Shown: positions 1 to 9,462 of the stretch, in pieces
Position numbering within the stretch: the stretch's first letter is position 1
Layout of the letters: each line of letters opens with the position of its first letter
DNA from: Flavobacteriaceae bacterium
GTDB taxonomy: Bacteria > Bacteroidota > Bacteroidia > Flavobacteriales > Flavobacteriaceae
DNA length: 42,524 nt
Direction of reading: 5' to 3'
NCBI GenBank assembly: GCA_023257625.1
Contig: JALRBW010000038.1
Coordinates: forward strand, 1-42,524
Made by a program: the position numbers and the translations under genes
The notes under the pieces: generated by a model
Told to the model about the DNA's origin: nothing
The model's database searches: none
What the model saw: the letters and a program-made list of their open reading frames with translations, nothing else

Positions 1-1472
1 ATAAAGAAGTGGAAGATAATGAGTTTTCTGTAGGTGATATTTTTATTGCCAAAATCAGAAAACCTGTTCCCGGTCTTAATGCAGCCTTCATTGATGTAGG
101 CCACGAAAAAGATGGTTTTTTACACTACCATGATTTAGGACCGAAACTTCCCTCCCTATTAAAATACATTAAACAGGTAAGCACAGGTAAAAACAAAGAT
201 TATCTATTAAAACAATTTCGTTTTGAAAAAGATATTGATAAAGATGGAAATATTGCAGACGCAATTTCATCTAATCAAAATCTTTTAGTACAAATCGTAA
301 AAGAACCCATTTCAACAAAAGGACCGAGATTAAGCTCAGAAATCTCCTTAGCAGGACGATTTATGGTATTAATGCCTTTTTCTGACCGTGTATCTATTTC
401 ACAAAAGATAGAAGATAACGCTGAAAAAACCAGACTTAAAAAGTTAGTTCAAAGTATACGGCCAAAAGGATTTGGTCTTATTATTAGAACGGTAGCAGAA
501 GGACAAAAAGTAGCAGCGCTTGATGCAGATATTCAGCAACTCTTAACACGATGGAAAAACCTTTCAGCCAAACTGAAACAAATTGATAAATATCCTACCA
601 AAGTGTTACGTGAAATAAATCGTTCATCAAGTATTTTGCGAGATATATTTGATGATTCGTTTACTGGCATCCATGTAGATGATCCTGAAATTGAAAACGA
701 GGTAAAAGATTATTTAGAAACGATTGCTCCAAATAAAAAAGCAATCGTAAAGCGATATGAAAGTTCACTGCCAATTTTTGAAAAATTTGGTGTTGAAAGA
801 CAGATAAAATCTTCATTTGGAACTACTGTTTCGATGCAAAAAGGAGCCTATTTGGTAATTGAGCATACAGAAGCGCTTCACGTTATTGACGTGAATAGTG
901 GAAACCGATCAAATCGATCCAAAAATCAAGAAGAAACAGCTATGGAAGTTAATATGATTGCAGCTACTGAAATAGCCCGTCAGCTAAGACTTCGAGATAT
1001 GGGAGGAATTATTGTTGTCGATTTTATTGATCTAAATTCAAACGAAAACCGAAAAAAACTCTTTGATCATCTTCGCGCAGAAATGAGTACTGACCGAACA
1101 AAACATAAAATATTGCCTCCGAGCAAGTTTGGTCTAATTCAAATTACACGTCAACGTGTTCGCCCAGAAATGAGCATTAAAACCAAAGAGCCTAATCCAA
1201 ATCCAAATGGGGAAATAGAAGCCCCAATAGTACTTATAGACAAAATCAGCACAGAGCTTAGTAATATAACTAAGAATCCCCGCAACGCTAAAGAAAAATT
1301 ACAATTACATGTACATCCTTTTGTTGCGGCATACCTTTTAAGCGGGACTCCATCCCAACGTTTAAAGTGGTATTTTGAATACAAAAAGTGGATTACTATT
1401 GTTCCACGCCATGCTTATCAATATTTGGAGTATAGAGTTCTAAATAAAGAACGAAAAAGACTTCACGCTTAA
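1..1472 (+). CDS. rng: Ribonuclease E/G family protein (RNase G), 5' end cut by window
   Basis: Endoribonuclease of the RNase E/G family, which processes rRNA precursors and degrades mRNA in the cytoplasm. The frame is open through position 1 (codons HKE precede the GTG at 9), and family members have roughly 30 more N-terminal residues, so GTG 9 is internal and the true start lies outside the window. The visible part begins in the S1-like region (VGDIFIAKIRKPVPGLNAAF). It carries both catalytic metal-binding aspartates, in LHVIDVNSG (Asp codon at 888) and IIVVDFIDL (Asp codon at 1020), followed by the conserved ITRQRVRPE. The Zn-link CPxCxG motif that follows this point in E. coli RNase E/G is absent, and the visible protein has no cysteine at all. 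A terminator directly follows, so recX is probably transcribed separately. Confidence 0.93.
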   Translation, partial: KEVEDNEFSVGDIFIAKIRKPVPGLNAAFIDVGHEKDGFLHYHDLGPKLPSLLKYIKQVSTGKNKDYLLKQFRFEKDIDKDGNIADAISSNQNLLVQIVKEPISTKGPRLSSEISLAGRFMVLMPFSDRVSISQKIEDNAEKTRLKKLVQSIRPKGFGLIIRTVAEGQKVAALDADIQQLLTRWKNLSAKLKQIDKYPTKVLREINRSSSILRDIFDDSFTGIHVDDPEIENEVKDYLETIAPNKKAIVKRYESSLPIFEKFGVERQIKSSFGTTVSMQKGAYLVIEHTEALHVIDVNSGNRSNRSKNQEETAMEVNMIAATEIARQLRLRDMGGIIVVDFIDLNSNENRKKLFDHLRAEMSTDRTKHKILPPSKFGLIQITRQRVRPEMSIKTKEPNPNPNGEIEAPIVLIDKISTELSNITKNPRNAKEKLQLHVHPFVAAYLLSGTPSQRLKWYFEYKKWITIVPRHAYQYLEYRVLNKERKRLHA

Positions 1473-1480
1473 ATTAAAAA

Positions 1481-1512
1481 ACCGCATCTTTCTAAAGATT
1501 GCGGTTTTTTTA
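1481..1512 (+). terminator. Rho-independent terminator after RNase G gene
   Basis: An inverted repeat pairs ACCGCA-TCTT with AAGA-T-TGCGGT (one-base bulge, short loop) and is followed directly by a run of seven Ts. It lies 9 nt after the RNase G stop codon and ends 22 nt before recX, so it should terminate the RNase G transcript. Confidence 0.8.
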
Positions 1513-1533
1513 TGGCAATTGGGTATCTTGTAA

Positions 1534-2004
1534 ATGTCAATGAAAAATACTTTAACATTAATTGAAGCACAGCAAAAAATTGAACGCTATTGCGCATATC
1601 AAGAAAGATGTCATATTGAAGTAGAAGAAAAACTTAAAACTATGGGGATGATACCCGCTGTTCGAGAAATTCTTATTAGCCAATTGATCGAAAGTGACTA
1701 TTTAAATGAAAGTCGGTTTGCACAACTCTACGCAAGAGGAAAATTTAGAATAAAAAAGTGGGGAAAAATTAGGATTCAAAAAGAACTTAAAGCCCGTAAA
1801 ATTTCCGAATACAATATTAAATTAGCCCTAAAAGAAATTAATCTGGATGACTATTTACAATCCTTTTATGCCCTTTTTGAAAAAAGATGTGAAGCAGTAA
1901 AAAATGAAAAACCTGCTTTGCGAAAGAAAAAAATATTTGATTATCTGGTTTATAGGGGATGGGAAACTAGCTTAATTTATGAGGCATTAAACGATATTGA
2001 CTAA
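1534..2004 (+). CDS. recX: Regulatory protein RecX
   Basis: RecX modulates RecA by capping or inhibiting its filaments. The 156-aa product is all-helical and rich in Lys and Glu, and shows the RecX three-helix repeat layout. Recognisable pieces are the N-terminal AQQKIERYCAYQERCHIEVE, the central LIESDYLNESRFAQLYARGK and WGKIRIQKELKARKIS, and the C-terminal RKKKIFDYLVYRGWE. Length is normal for the family. Two ATG codons (1534 and 1540, giving MSMK) are equally possible starts. The gene sits just after the RNase G terminator and converges on atpC with a 19-nt gap. recA is not in the window. Confidence 0.88.
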   Translation: MSMKNTLTLIEAQQKIERYCAYQERCHIEVEEKLKTMGMIPAVREILISQLIESDYLNESRFAQLYARGKFRIKKWGKIRIQKELKARKISEYNIKLALKEINLDDYLQSFYALFEKRCEAVKNEKPALRKKKIFDYLVYRGWETSLIYEALNDID

Positions 2005-2023
2005 TTATTCTAAACGCTTGTTA

Positions 2024-2299
2024 TTAGTCAGATAATAAGATGACTTTATTATCTCTCATTTCTACCACACCAGATTTTATAGAAAATAGTATTTTGTCTC
2101 CTGTTTGCGTGAAATGTTTTTTCATTGCCTCAGTAATGTTAATCTTACCTTGGATAATAACTTGACCTTCTTTAAGTGTTGAAACTATAGGTGCATGATT
2201 ATTTAAAATTTGAAATGAGCCTAAGGCACCCGGTAACGTAATACTTTCGACCTCACCACTAAATAATTTTGCCACAGGAGAAACGATTTCTAAATGCAT
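2024..2299 (-). CDS. atpC: ATP synthase F1 epsilon subunit, short form
   Basis: Epsilon subunit of the F1 sector, on the rotor stalk next to gamma. The 91-aa protein matches only the N-terminal beta-sandwich domain: MHLEIVSPVAKLFSGEVESI, then LPGALGSFQILNNHAPIVS (the conserved G-x-hydrophobic-NNHAP turn). The C-terminal two-helix domain, which makes E. coli epsilon about 139 aa and can inhibit ATP hydrolysis, is missing. The stop codon is clean and the next gene is close, so this looks like a genuine short form rather than a frameshift; short epsilons are known in Bacteroidota. It follows atpD after 2 nt on the same strand, so translation is probably coupled. The other ATP synthase genes are not in the window. 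Confidence 0.93.
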   Translation of the reverse strand: MHLEIVSPVAKLFSGEVESITLPGALGSFQILNNHAPIVSTLKEGQVIIQGKINITEAMKKHFTQTGDKILFSIKSGVVEMRDNKVILLSD

Positions 2300-2301
2300 G
2301 A

Positions 2302-3816
<1,515 letters not shown>

Positions 3817-3857
3817 TTAAATACTTAAACGATTATTATAACGTATTTTTCGCGCTG

Positions 3858-3865
3858 CAAATATA
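3858..3865 (-). promoter_or_regulatory. Candidate -7 box of the atpD-atpC promoter
   Basis: Read on the minus strand this is TATATTTG, a perfect match to the Bacteroidota -7 consensus TAnnTTTG. It lies about 44 nt upstream of the atpD start codon. No TTTG sits at the ideal 19-21 nt spacing upstream; a T-rich run ending in TTTG lies only 8 nt away. The -33 element is therefore unresolved and the call rests on the -7 box and its position. Confidence 0.4.
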
Positions 3866-3913
3866 GGGTTTCCCAAAAAAAAACGACTTATTATTTTTCC
3901 TTTTTTTAGCTAT

Positions 3914-3942
3914 AAAAAAAGGGCTCATGGAGCCCTTTTCTT
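3914..3942 (-). terminator. Terminator of the 1009-aa TonB receptor gene
   Basis: The hairpin GGGCTC-catg-GAGCCC is followed on the minus strand by a run of seven Ts. It lies 16 nt past the receptor stop codon and upstream of atpD, so it separates the two minus-strand transcripts. A T-rich side on the other strand could make it weakly bidirectional, but no plus-strand gene reads into it. Confidence 0.8.
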
Positions 3943-3957
3943 TGTTCTTATTCATCG

Positions 3958-6900
3958 TTATAGATCAATAGTGGCTTTTAACAATACCCTTCTTCCAATA
4001 ACTGGCATACTTGGAAAAGCACGATATTTTTGATTAAAAAGGTTCGTGGCAGATAAATCTAATCCAAAACCATCACTCAATTGATATCCAAGATTTAAAT
4101 CAAAAAGATTTTTCTTTTGAACTGTTCCTGCAAAAAATCCTTGATCCGAATCAAAAGCATTGTCATGCTGGAATGCTAATGAAGATCTAAAACCTGAATC
4201 AGCATTGTAATTTACTCCCAAGCGATATTTAAAAAGTGGAGCATTTAAATACGAAGAGAAGGGTAAATCATCATCATTATCTTCTCCTGGAATCCAAACA
4301 TTTTGACTTAACCAAGAGGCATTTCCCCACCAAGTCCAATTTTCAGAAGCTAGGTAACGTAAAGATATGTCGGACCCATAGTGACTTCTTGTTGCGTTAC
4401 CATAACGACGGTATCCTGCAGGTATGTGAGTAATTCCATCTCCCTGCGGAACTCGGTCTGATTCAACTGTTCCAAAAACAGTGGCAATTGGTGTTATTGC
4501 AGCTGCGTAACCTGCGCCCCCTTGTGTAAATGCTTGAGCTACTCCACCAACCAATTGTTGAGTTGCAGCCTGAATTGCACCAGGAATAATTCCTGCTGCA
4601 GTGGCTGCTGTGGCAGCGGCTACTGATGGAATGGCTGGTGATCCAGGAAATAATGCATTTGCAGGTGCTCCTGTGCCCCAAATGGCTTGTGGAATTCCAG
4701 AAGCGGTATATTGCGCCTCTACCCCAGCTTGTACTTGAGCATTTACTGCTGCAGCAGTTCCCGCTGCAATAACTGCTTGAATTATTGGATCAGCAGCAAA
4801 ATCAGCTGAAACTGCTGTTGCCAAATCCCCTGCTATTTGGTTTATTCCTCCTAAAGCATAAGTGGGTCCAATTGCAGTAAATTGTGTAAATCCTTTTCTT
4901 TCATAGGTATATAAATCAATCCCTAAAGACCATTTTTCTCCCAACATTCCCTTGTATCCTAATTCCCAAGAAGTAAGCGTTCCAATCTCAGCAGATCCTG
5001 TATTGGTAAGTGAAGTCATGGGTTGTTGATTAAATAAGTTATAAGGGGTTAGTGAACCTGTAAGCCCTTTTGGCCCTGCATAACCATTAAAGAAGTTTTG
5101 AACATAAGGAGCAATACCTGCTGTTTGTGGTGATCCGTTCAATACTGCCAATAAGCCTTGTAAAGTTGGAGCAGCTACTGCTCCATAAGGTATTGCAAGC
5201 GGAAGACCAGGTGTTCCATAGGGAAGTGTGAAACCATTCATTCCTGTAATTTCAATCCCTGCACCAGGTGAAAAATTCTGAGGATCAATTTGTCCCGCTA
5301 ACCAAATATCCAATACTCCAGGGGCAAGAGTACGTACTGGAAAATCAATATAGGTTTCTAATGCTGAAGGTCCTGTAGTGGCAACGTTATATGACAAACG
5401 TAATGAACTTTTAGGACTTGCTTTGTATACCATCGCAATTCTAGGAGCAATAGCTCCTTTATCAATAAAGTTGAATTTGTCATATCGTAAGGCATAGGTT
5501 AAATCAATTTTTTCTCCAAATCTTGAGGTTCCTTGTCCATAAACTCCAGTAATTACATAAGGATCATCATCATCATTTCTACCATAAAGTGTGTATTCAG
5601 AATCAGAAGACGTATTTCTATAATCAGTACCTAAAGTAAAATTAGAATCTAGAAAATTAGGAGCATCAAAATTATATTGTAATTGGGCTTCTAAAGAAAC
5701 TCTTTTGGCTACTTGTCTAAACCCGGAGGCATATAAAAAGGTAGGATTTTCTTCACTTCCTCCGTCATTATAATTATAATAGGCTTGCGCAAATAACCCC
5801 CCTTTTTGTAAACGAGCTTGTGCCCAGTAGTCACTACCCTGTGTAAATCCAACTCCTTGAGAATTAAAAAATAGTCCGCTTCCATTATTTACTCCACCGG
5901 CAATTACACCAGAGGTATTGTCATTAGGTCGGAATTCTAAATGAGCATTTACTGCAAAGTTCTTATATTCAGAAGACATCGGATTTCCATCACCGTCTGT
6001 ATCCATCTCAGAAGCATTAAGCAAGGTTGTTCCTTGTTGTGTTGCATCTACAATTTTATTTTTTATAGCAGGTTGACGGACAGAATTTTGAAAAGTAGAA
6101 ATAAATGCCGCATCTTCAACTGGATCTAATGTAAAATCATTTCCTCGATTGTAGCGTGCATTAATTTTATATCCAAACGTTTTGCTTTCATTTCTAGCAG
6201 CATGGCGAAGAGATCCTCCAAAAGAAGAAAGGTTTCCCCCATACATTTCAACAGTAGTTCCAGGATAATCTATTGGCTTTTTACTTAAAAAGTGTACTAC
6301 ACCAGAGGTAACGCCTGGACCATATAATGCAGAAGCTGCTCCTCGCACTACTTCTACACGCTCAATATCAATATTGGAAAGTCCCGTTTGATAGCTTAAA
6401 AATACTCCAGCCGATGGTGTAACTAAATACCTATAATCAAGTATCGGAAAAGCAGAAGTTCCAAACACCCCTGACCCAGCTCTCATTTCAAAATTGAGTG
6501 AGTTAGCAGATTGTTGCTGAACCTGAACTCCAGGTATATTGACCAAGTTTCTAACGGGATCAGTTACGTTTGCAGAGTTTTGAATGTCTCTAGAAGAAAT
6601 AATAGATACTGATGCTGGTGCGTCTTGTACCTTTTCAGATCTTCTGGACGCTGAAATTACAACCTCTTGAAGGTTTTGACCAAAAGCTAAGGCTACTTGA
6701 ATAGACTGATCTGCACTTGTTACTTCGATAATTTTTGACCCAAAACCGATTGAACTTACTTCTAGTTGAAAAGGGAGTTGTGCCGTTGTAGTAAGTGAAA
6801 AGTTACCGTCAAAATCAGTAGCTGTTCCAGTATTTGATCCCACAACAATAATGTTGGCTCCTGGTAATCCTTCTTGAGTTTCAGAATCTACTACAGAACC

Positions 6901-6987
6901 TGATATAGTAGTCTGTGCTGAAGCCCAAGTTAAGAAAAGTAGAAAAAGTACAAACAGACTTTGTTTCATTGCATTTTTTGTTTTCAT
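3958..6987 (-). CDS. TonB-dependent receptor with CarboxypepD_reg domain and Ala-rich loops
   Basis: Outer-membrane active transporter powered by TonB/ExbBD; substrate unknown. The 1009-aa protein has a signal peptide (about residues 1-24, ending TWASA), a CarboxypepD_reg-like domain (about 26-110, ISGSVVDSETQEGLPGANI, with the TATDFDGNFSL turn), a plug domain starting EVVISASRRSEKVQD and containing VVRGAASALYGPGVTSGVV, then a long beta-barrel ending NLFNQKYRAFPSMP. Two long loops are unusual: a Pro/Gly/Ala-rich one around nt 5030-5345 and a strongly Ala-rich, hydrophobic one around nt 4480-4840 (about residues 717-837). Loops like these are expected outside the cell or in the barrel mouth. 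There is no SusD partner beside it, so it is not a standard glycan-uptake pair. It has its own terminator and probably its own promoter in the 273-bp divergent gap. Confidence 0.9.
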   Translation of the reverse strand: MKTKNAMKQSLFVLFLLFLTWASAQTTISGSVVDSETQEGLPGANIIVVGSNTGTATDFDGNFSLTTTAQLPFQLEVSSIGFGSKIIEVTSADQSIQVALAFGQNLQEVVISASRRSEKVQDAPASVSIISSRDIQNSANVTDPVRNLVNIPGVQVQQQSANSLNFEMRAGSGVFGTSAFPILDYRYLVTPSAGVFLSYQTGLSNIDIERVEVVRGAASALYGPGVTSGVVHFLSKKPIDYPGTTVEMYGGNLSSFGGSLRHAARNESKTFGYKINARYNRGNDFTLDPVEDAAFISTFQNSVRQPAIKNKIVDATQQGTTLLNASEMDTDGDGNPMSSEYKNFAVNAHLEFRPNDNTSGVIAGGVNNGSGLFFNSQGVGFTQGSDYWAQARLQKGGLFAQAYYNYNDGGSEENPTFLYASGFRQVAKRVSLEAQLQYNFDAPNFLDSNFTLGTDYRNTSSDSEYTLYGRNDDDDPYVITGVYGQGTSRFGEKIDLTYALRYDKFNFIDKGAIAPRIAMVYKASPKSSLRLSYNVATTGPSALETYIDFPVRTLAPGVLDIWLAGQIDPQNFSPGAGIEITGMNGFTLPYGTPGLPLAIPYGAVAAPTLQGLLAVLNGSPQTAGIAPYVQNFFNGYAGPKGLTGSLTPYNLFNQQPMTSLTNTGSAEIGTLTSWELGYKGMLGEKWSLGIDLYTYERKGFTQFTAIGPTYALGGINQIAGDLATAVSADFAADPIIQAVIAAGTAAAVNAQVQAGVEAQYTASGIPQAIWGTGAPANALFPGSPAIPSVAAATAATAAGIIPGAIQAATQQLVGGVAQAFTQGGAGYAAAITPIATVFGTVESDRVPQGDGITHIPAGYRRYGNATRSHYGSDISLRYLASENWTWWGNASWLSQNVWIPGEDNDDDLPFSSYLNAPLFKYRLGVNYNADSGFRSSLAFQHDNAFDSDQGFFAGTVQKKNLFDLNLGYQLSDGFGLDLSATNLFNQKYRAFPSMPVIGRRVLLKATIDL

Positions 6988-7260
6988 ATTGATTTGTTTA
7001 TTTTAATACCACAACAGTATTCGGATAAATTTAAGATAAGATTTTAGGAAGTTTTCAAAAGTTTCATGGTTTCTAATACAGATGAAAATTCCTCTAAGTT
7101 AGTACAAATTTTGTATTGAATCTCAAAATCTGACTTACTGACTATTTCTTTTTTTGAAAACGAACTTGAAGATAAGATGTGTTTTGAAAGAATTTTATTT
7201 GAATTGATTGGTTTCCATAGGTATATATCTTATTTTCGAAACTATTAGGATTAATTTCAA

Positions 7261-8295
7261 TTGAAAACACTAGTATATTTCGGGTTAAAATATTTACTGC
7301 GTTTTTATAATCACATTTATTTTCGTTCTGTTAAAGTCTATGGAATTAAAAATATCCCCTCTGACGGAGGTGTTTTATATTCTCCAAACCATCAAGGAGC
7401 ATTTCTTGATCCTCTGTTAATAGGCTCTATTACACCTGGAAAAGTAACTTCATTAACAAGAAGTGATGTGTTTGGAGGGCCATTACAATGGTTTTTAAAT
7501 GCCCTTCAAATGTTACCCGTTTACCGTATTCGTAATGGCTATGAAAATTTAAAAAAGAATGACGCAATTTTTGAACAGTGTTATGATATACTAGGAGATA
7601 GTAAAAATATAATGATGTTTTCAGAAGGCGGACATCACAACGAGTATTTTTTACAACGCCTTTCAAAGGGAAGTAGTCGGCTAGCTTTTCTAGCCCATAA
7701 AAAAAATCCCTCACAAAAAATATATCTCCAACCAGTTGGAATTAATTATGGACACCATCAACAACCCCGATGTACATTGCATTTAGTTTTTGGAAATCCT
7801 ATTGAGGTAGGGGCATTAATAAAACCCAATCTTACGGATGCAGAAAATATAAATCTCCTTAAAGAAGAATTGCAAGGTCGAATGGCCGCATGTATGTGGT
7901 TACCTAACCATGATGAACATTACTTAGATAGAAAAATAAGAATAAACGGTGAAACAACATTGAAAGATTTTTTCACATTGAAAGAAGCTCTAGCAAAGGA
8001 TTGGAAAAAAATGCCATGCAGAAAAAATCACTCCTCCCTCATCAAATTTTTAGCCTTTCTATTATTTATTCCTTCATTTGTCCCCTTGCTGATTAGCCGA
8101 TTTATTATAAATAAGTTTGAAGATATTGTATTTGTAAGCTCTATGAAATATGCCCTTGGTATTTTCTTTTTCCCAATTTGGTGGGTATTTTCTGGTTTTA
8201 TCCTCGGTAATATTTTTTCCTTTCAATTGGCGCTATTTTATATTGGAGTATCAATTATTACTTTATTTTATAGAGAAAATATATTATTATATTAA
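7261..8295 (+). CDS. Lysophospholipid/glycerol-3-phosphate acyltransferase family protein (PlsC-like)
   Basis: Membrane-associated acyltransferase that likely transfers acyl chains to a glycerophosphate or related lipid. The 344-aa product contains the PlsC-family blocks: SPNHQGAFLD (residues 41-50; catalytic His44 and Asp50), a central LPVYRIRNG (block II), FSEGGHHNE (120-128, equivalent to FPEGTR) and LQPVGI (157-161, block IV). The catalytic pair is spaced HX5D, one residue longer than classic HX4D, as I recall for a Bacteroidota branch of the family. The last 80 or so residues form hydrophobic membrane segments. The start is TTG at 7261; no ATG upstream fits. The exact acyl acceptor cannot be told from sequence. 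Confidence 0.85.
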   Translation: MKTLVYFGLKYLLRFYNHIYFRSVKVYGIKNIPSDGGVLYSPNHQGAFLDPLLIGSITPGKVTSLTRSDVFGGPLQWFLNALQMLPVYRIRNGYENLKKNDAIFEQCYDILGDSKNIMMFSEGGHHNEYFLQRLSKGSSRLAFLAHKKNPSQKIYLQPVGINYGHHQQPRCTLHLVFGNPIEVGALIKPNLTDAENINLLKEELQGRMAACMWLPNHDEHYLDRKIRINGETTLKDFFTLKEALAKDWKKMPCRKNHSSLIKFLAFLLFIPSFVPLLISRFIINKFEDIVFVSSMKYALGIFFFPIWWVFSGFILGNIFSFQLALFYIGVSIITLFYRENILLY

Positions 8296-8407
8296 CATTA
8301 ATAGTTTTATATTATAATTTATTTTTTTAACAAAATATTTATATTATTATTTTTTATTTATTATAATTTTTACTAATATATTTTTATTTTATAATAGTTT
8401 ATTTCTA
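8296..8407. other. Extremely AT-rich intergenic stretch
   Basis: About 110 bp made almost only of A and T (about five G or C bases by my count) between the acyltransferase stop and the promoter of the YpdA-like gene. There is no ORF, no convincing hairpin with a T-run and no repeat unit. It may act as an upstream promoter element, a melting-prone region or a site for an AT-binding nucleoid protein; nothing in the sequence decides between these. Confidence 0.5.
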
Positions 8408-8438
8408 TTGTTTAGATTTTTTGTATTGCCTATCTTCG
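8408..8438 (+). promoter_or_regulatory. Candidate promoter of the YpdA-like gene
   Basis: TTG at 8408-8410, a 20-nt spacer, then TATCTTCG at 8431-8438, close to the Bacteroidota consensus TTTG-N19-TAnnTTTG (one mismatch in the -7 box). The ATG at 8444 is only 5 nt downstream, so the transcript would be leaderless or nearly so. The AT-rich stretch immediately upstream fits a promoter-enhancing element. Confidence 0.5.
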
Positions 8439-8443
8439 CTTCT

Positions 8444-9406
8444 ATGTATGATGTTGTAATTATCGGTGCAGGGCCCATTGGCCTGGCTTGCGGGATTGAA
8501 GCAGAAAAAAAGAAACTGGCTTATTTAATTGTTGATAAGGGTACACTCGTTAATTCATTGTTTAATTATCCGCTCAATATGACTTTTTTTTCTACTTCAG
8601 ATAAATTAGAAATTGGGAATGTACCTTTCATCTCTCATAATGCAAAACCCACTAGATCTGAAGCGCTTGAGTACTACCGAAGAGTAACTTCATCTTGGAA
8701 ACTAAAGGTAAAACTGTATGAAGAAATAACAACAATACAGCGACAAGAAGCATTCTTTGAGGTAAAAACCTCTAAGAGCAACTATATGGCTAAAAACATT
8801 ATAATTTCAACTGGATTCTATGATCGCCCCTTCCTTTTAAATGTCCCTGGAGAAGCATTGCCAAAAGTAAAACACTATTATAGTGAACCTCATCCGTATT
8901 ATGGGATGGAAATTGTTGTAGTAGGTGCTGCAAACTCAGCTGTAGATGTAGCCTTGGAAACCTACAGAAAAGGGGCCAAAAAGGTGACCATGATTATTCG
9001 CGAAAAAACAATAGGAGAGAATGTAAAATACTGGGTTCGCCCTGACATAATTAACAGAATTGAGGAAGGCAGTATTCAAGCCTTTTTTCAGGCAGAAATT
9101 ACAAAAATAACACCTACACATGTTCATTTTAAAGACAAAAAAGGGTCATATAAAATTTCTAATGACTTTGTTTTAGCAATGACAGGATATGAACCTAATT
9201 TTGAGTTACTAGAAAATTTAGGAGTACATTTTGAAAAGGACGAATTTAAAACTCCAAAATACAATCCACATTCTATGGAATCAAATGTTGAAGGAGTCTA
9301 TTTGGCTGGAGTGGTATGCGGTGGTTACAAAACTAACAAATGGTTTATTGAAAATTCAAGAGAGCATGCACCCATAGCTATTAACCATATTACTTCTAAA
9401 CGTTAA
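8444..9406 (+). CDS. ypdA: YpdA family FAD/NAD(P)-dependent oxidoreductase (putative bacillithiol disulfide reductase)
   Basis: Two-nucleotide-domain flavoprotein resembling YpdA, the reductase of oxidised bacillithiol. The 320-aa product begins YDVVIIGAGPIGLACGIEAE (FAD-binding GxGxxG at residues 8-13). It has a second Rossmann motif in EIVVVGAANSAVDVALE, then AMTGYEPNFELL and GVYLAGVVCGG near the C-terminus. It lacks the CxxC redox pair of thioredoxin reductase, as YpdA does. I chose ATG 8444 because the protein then starts exactly at the flavin fold; the frame is open upstream to 8408, but that part (MFRFFVLPIFAS) overlaps the promoter. Bacillithiol use is inferred from the family; no bsh genes are in the window. 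Confidence 0.82.
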   Translation: MYDVVIIGAGPIGLACGIEAEKKKLAYLIVDKGTLVNSLFNYPLNMTFFSTSDKLEIGNVPFISHNAKPTRSEALEYYRRVTSSWKLKVKLYEEITTIQRQEAFFEVKTSKSNYMAKNIIISTGFYDRPFLLNVPGEALPKVKHYYSEPHPYYGMEIVVVGAANSAVDVALETYRKGAKKVTMIIREKTIGENVKYWVRPDIINRIEEGSIQAFFQAEITKITPTHVHFKDKKGSYKISNDFVLAMTGYEPNFELLENLGVHFEKDEFKTPKYNPHSMESNVEGVYLAGVVCGGYKTNKWFIENSREHAPIAINHITSKR

Positions 9407-9462
9407 CTCTTCACTAAAATTGATGTCTTTATTTTGTAATTTGGAAGTTTGAAATCAATCAT

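Noticed and set aside
2030-2054. AGATAATAA / TTATTATCT inverted repeat near the atpC stop as a terminator
   Set aside because: The stem is AT-only apart from one G-C pair, lies in coding sequence and has no T-run on either side.
3958-6987. A polysaccharide utilisation locus
   Set aside because: No SusD, glycoside hydrolase or regulator is near any of the three receptors.
8408-8443. Upstream extension of the YpdA-like gene (MFRFFVLPIFAS)
   Set aside because: It overlaps the promoter-like sequence and is not part of the flavoprotein fold.
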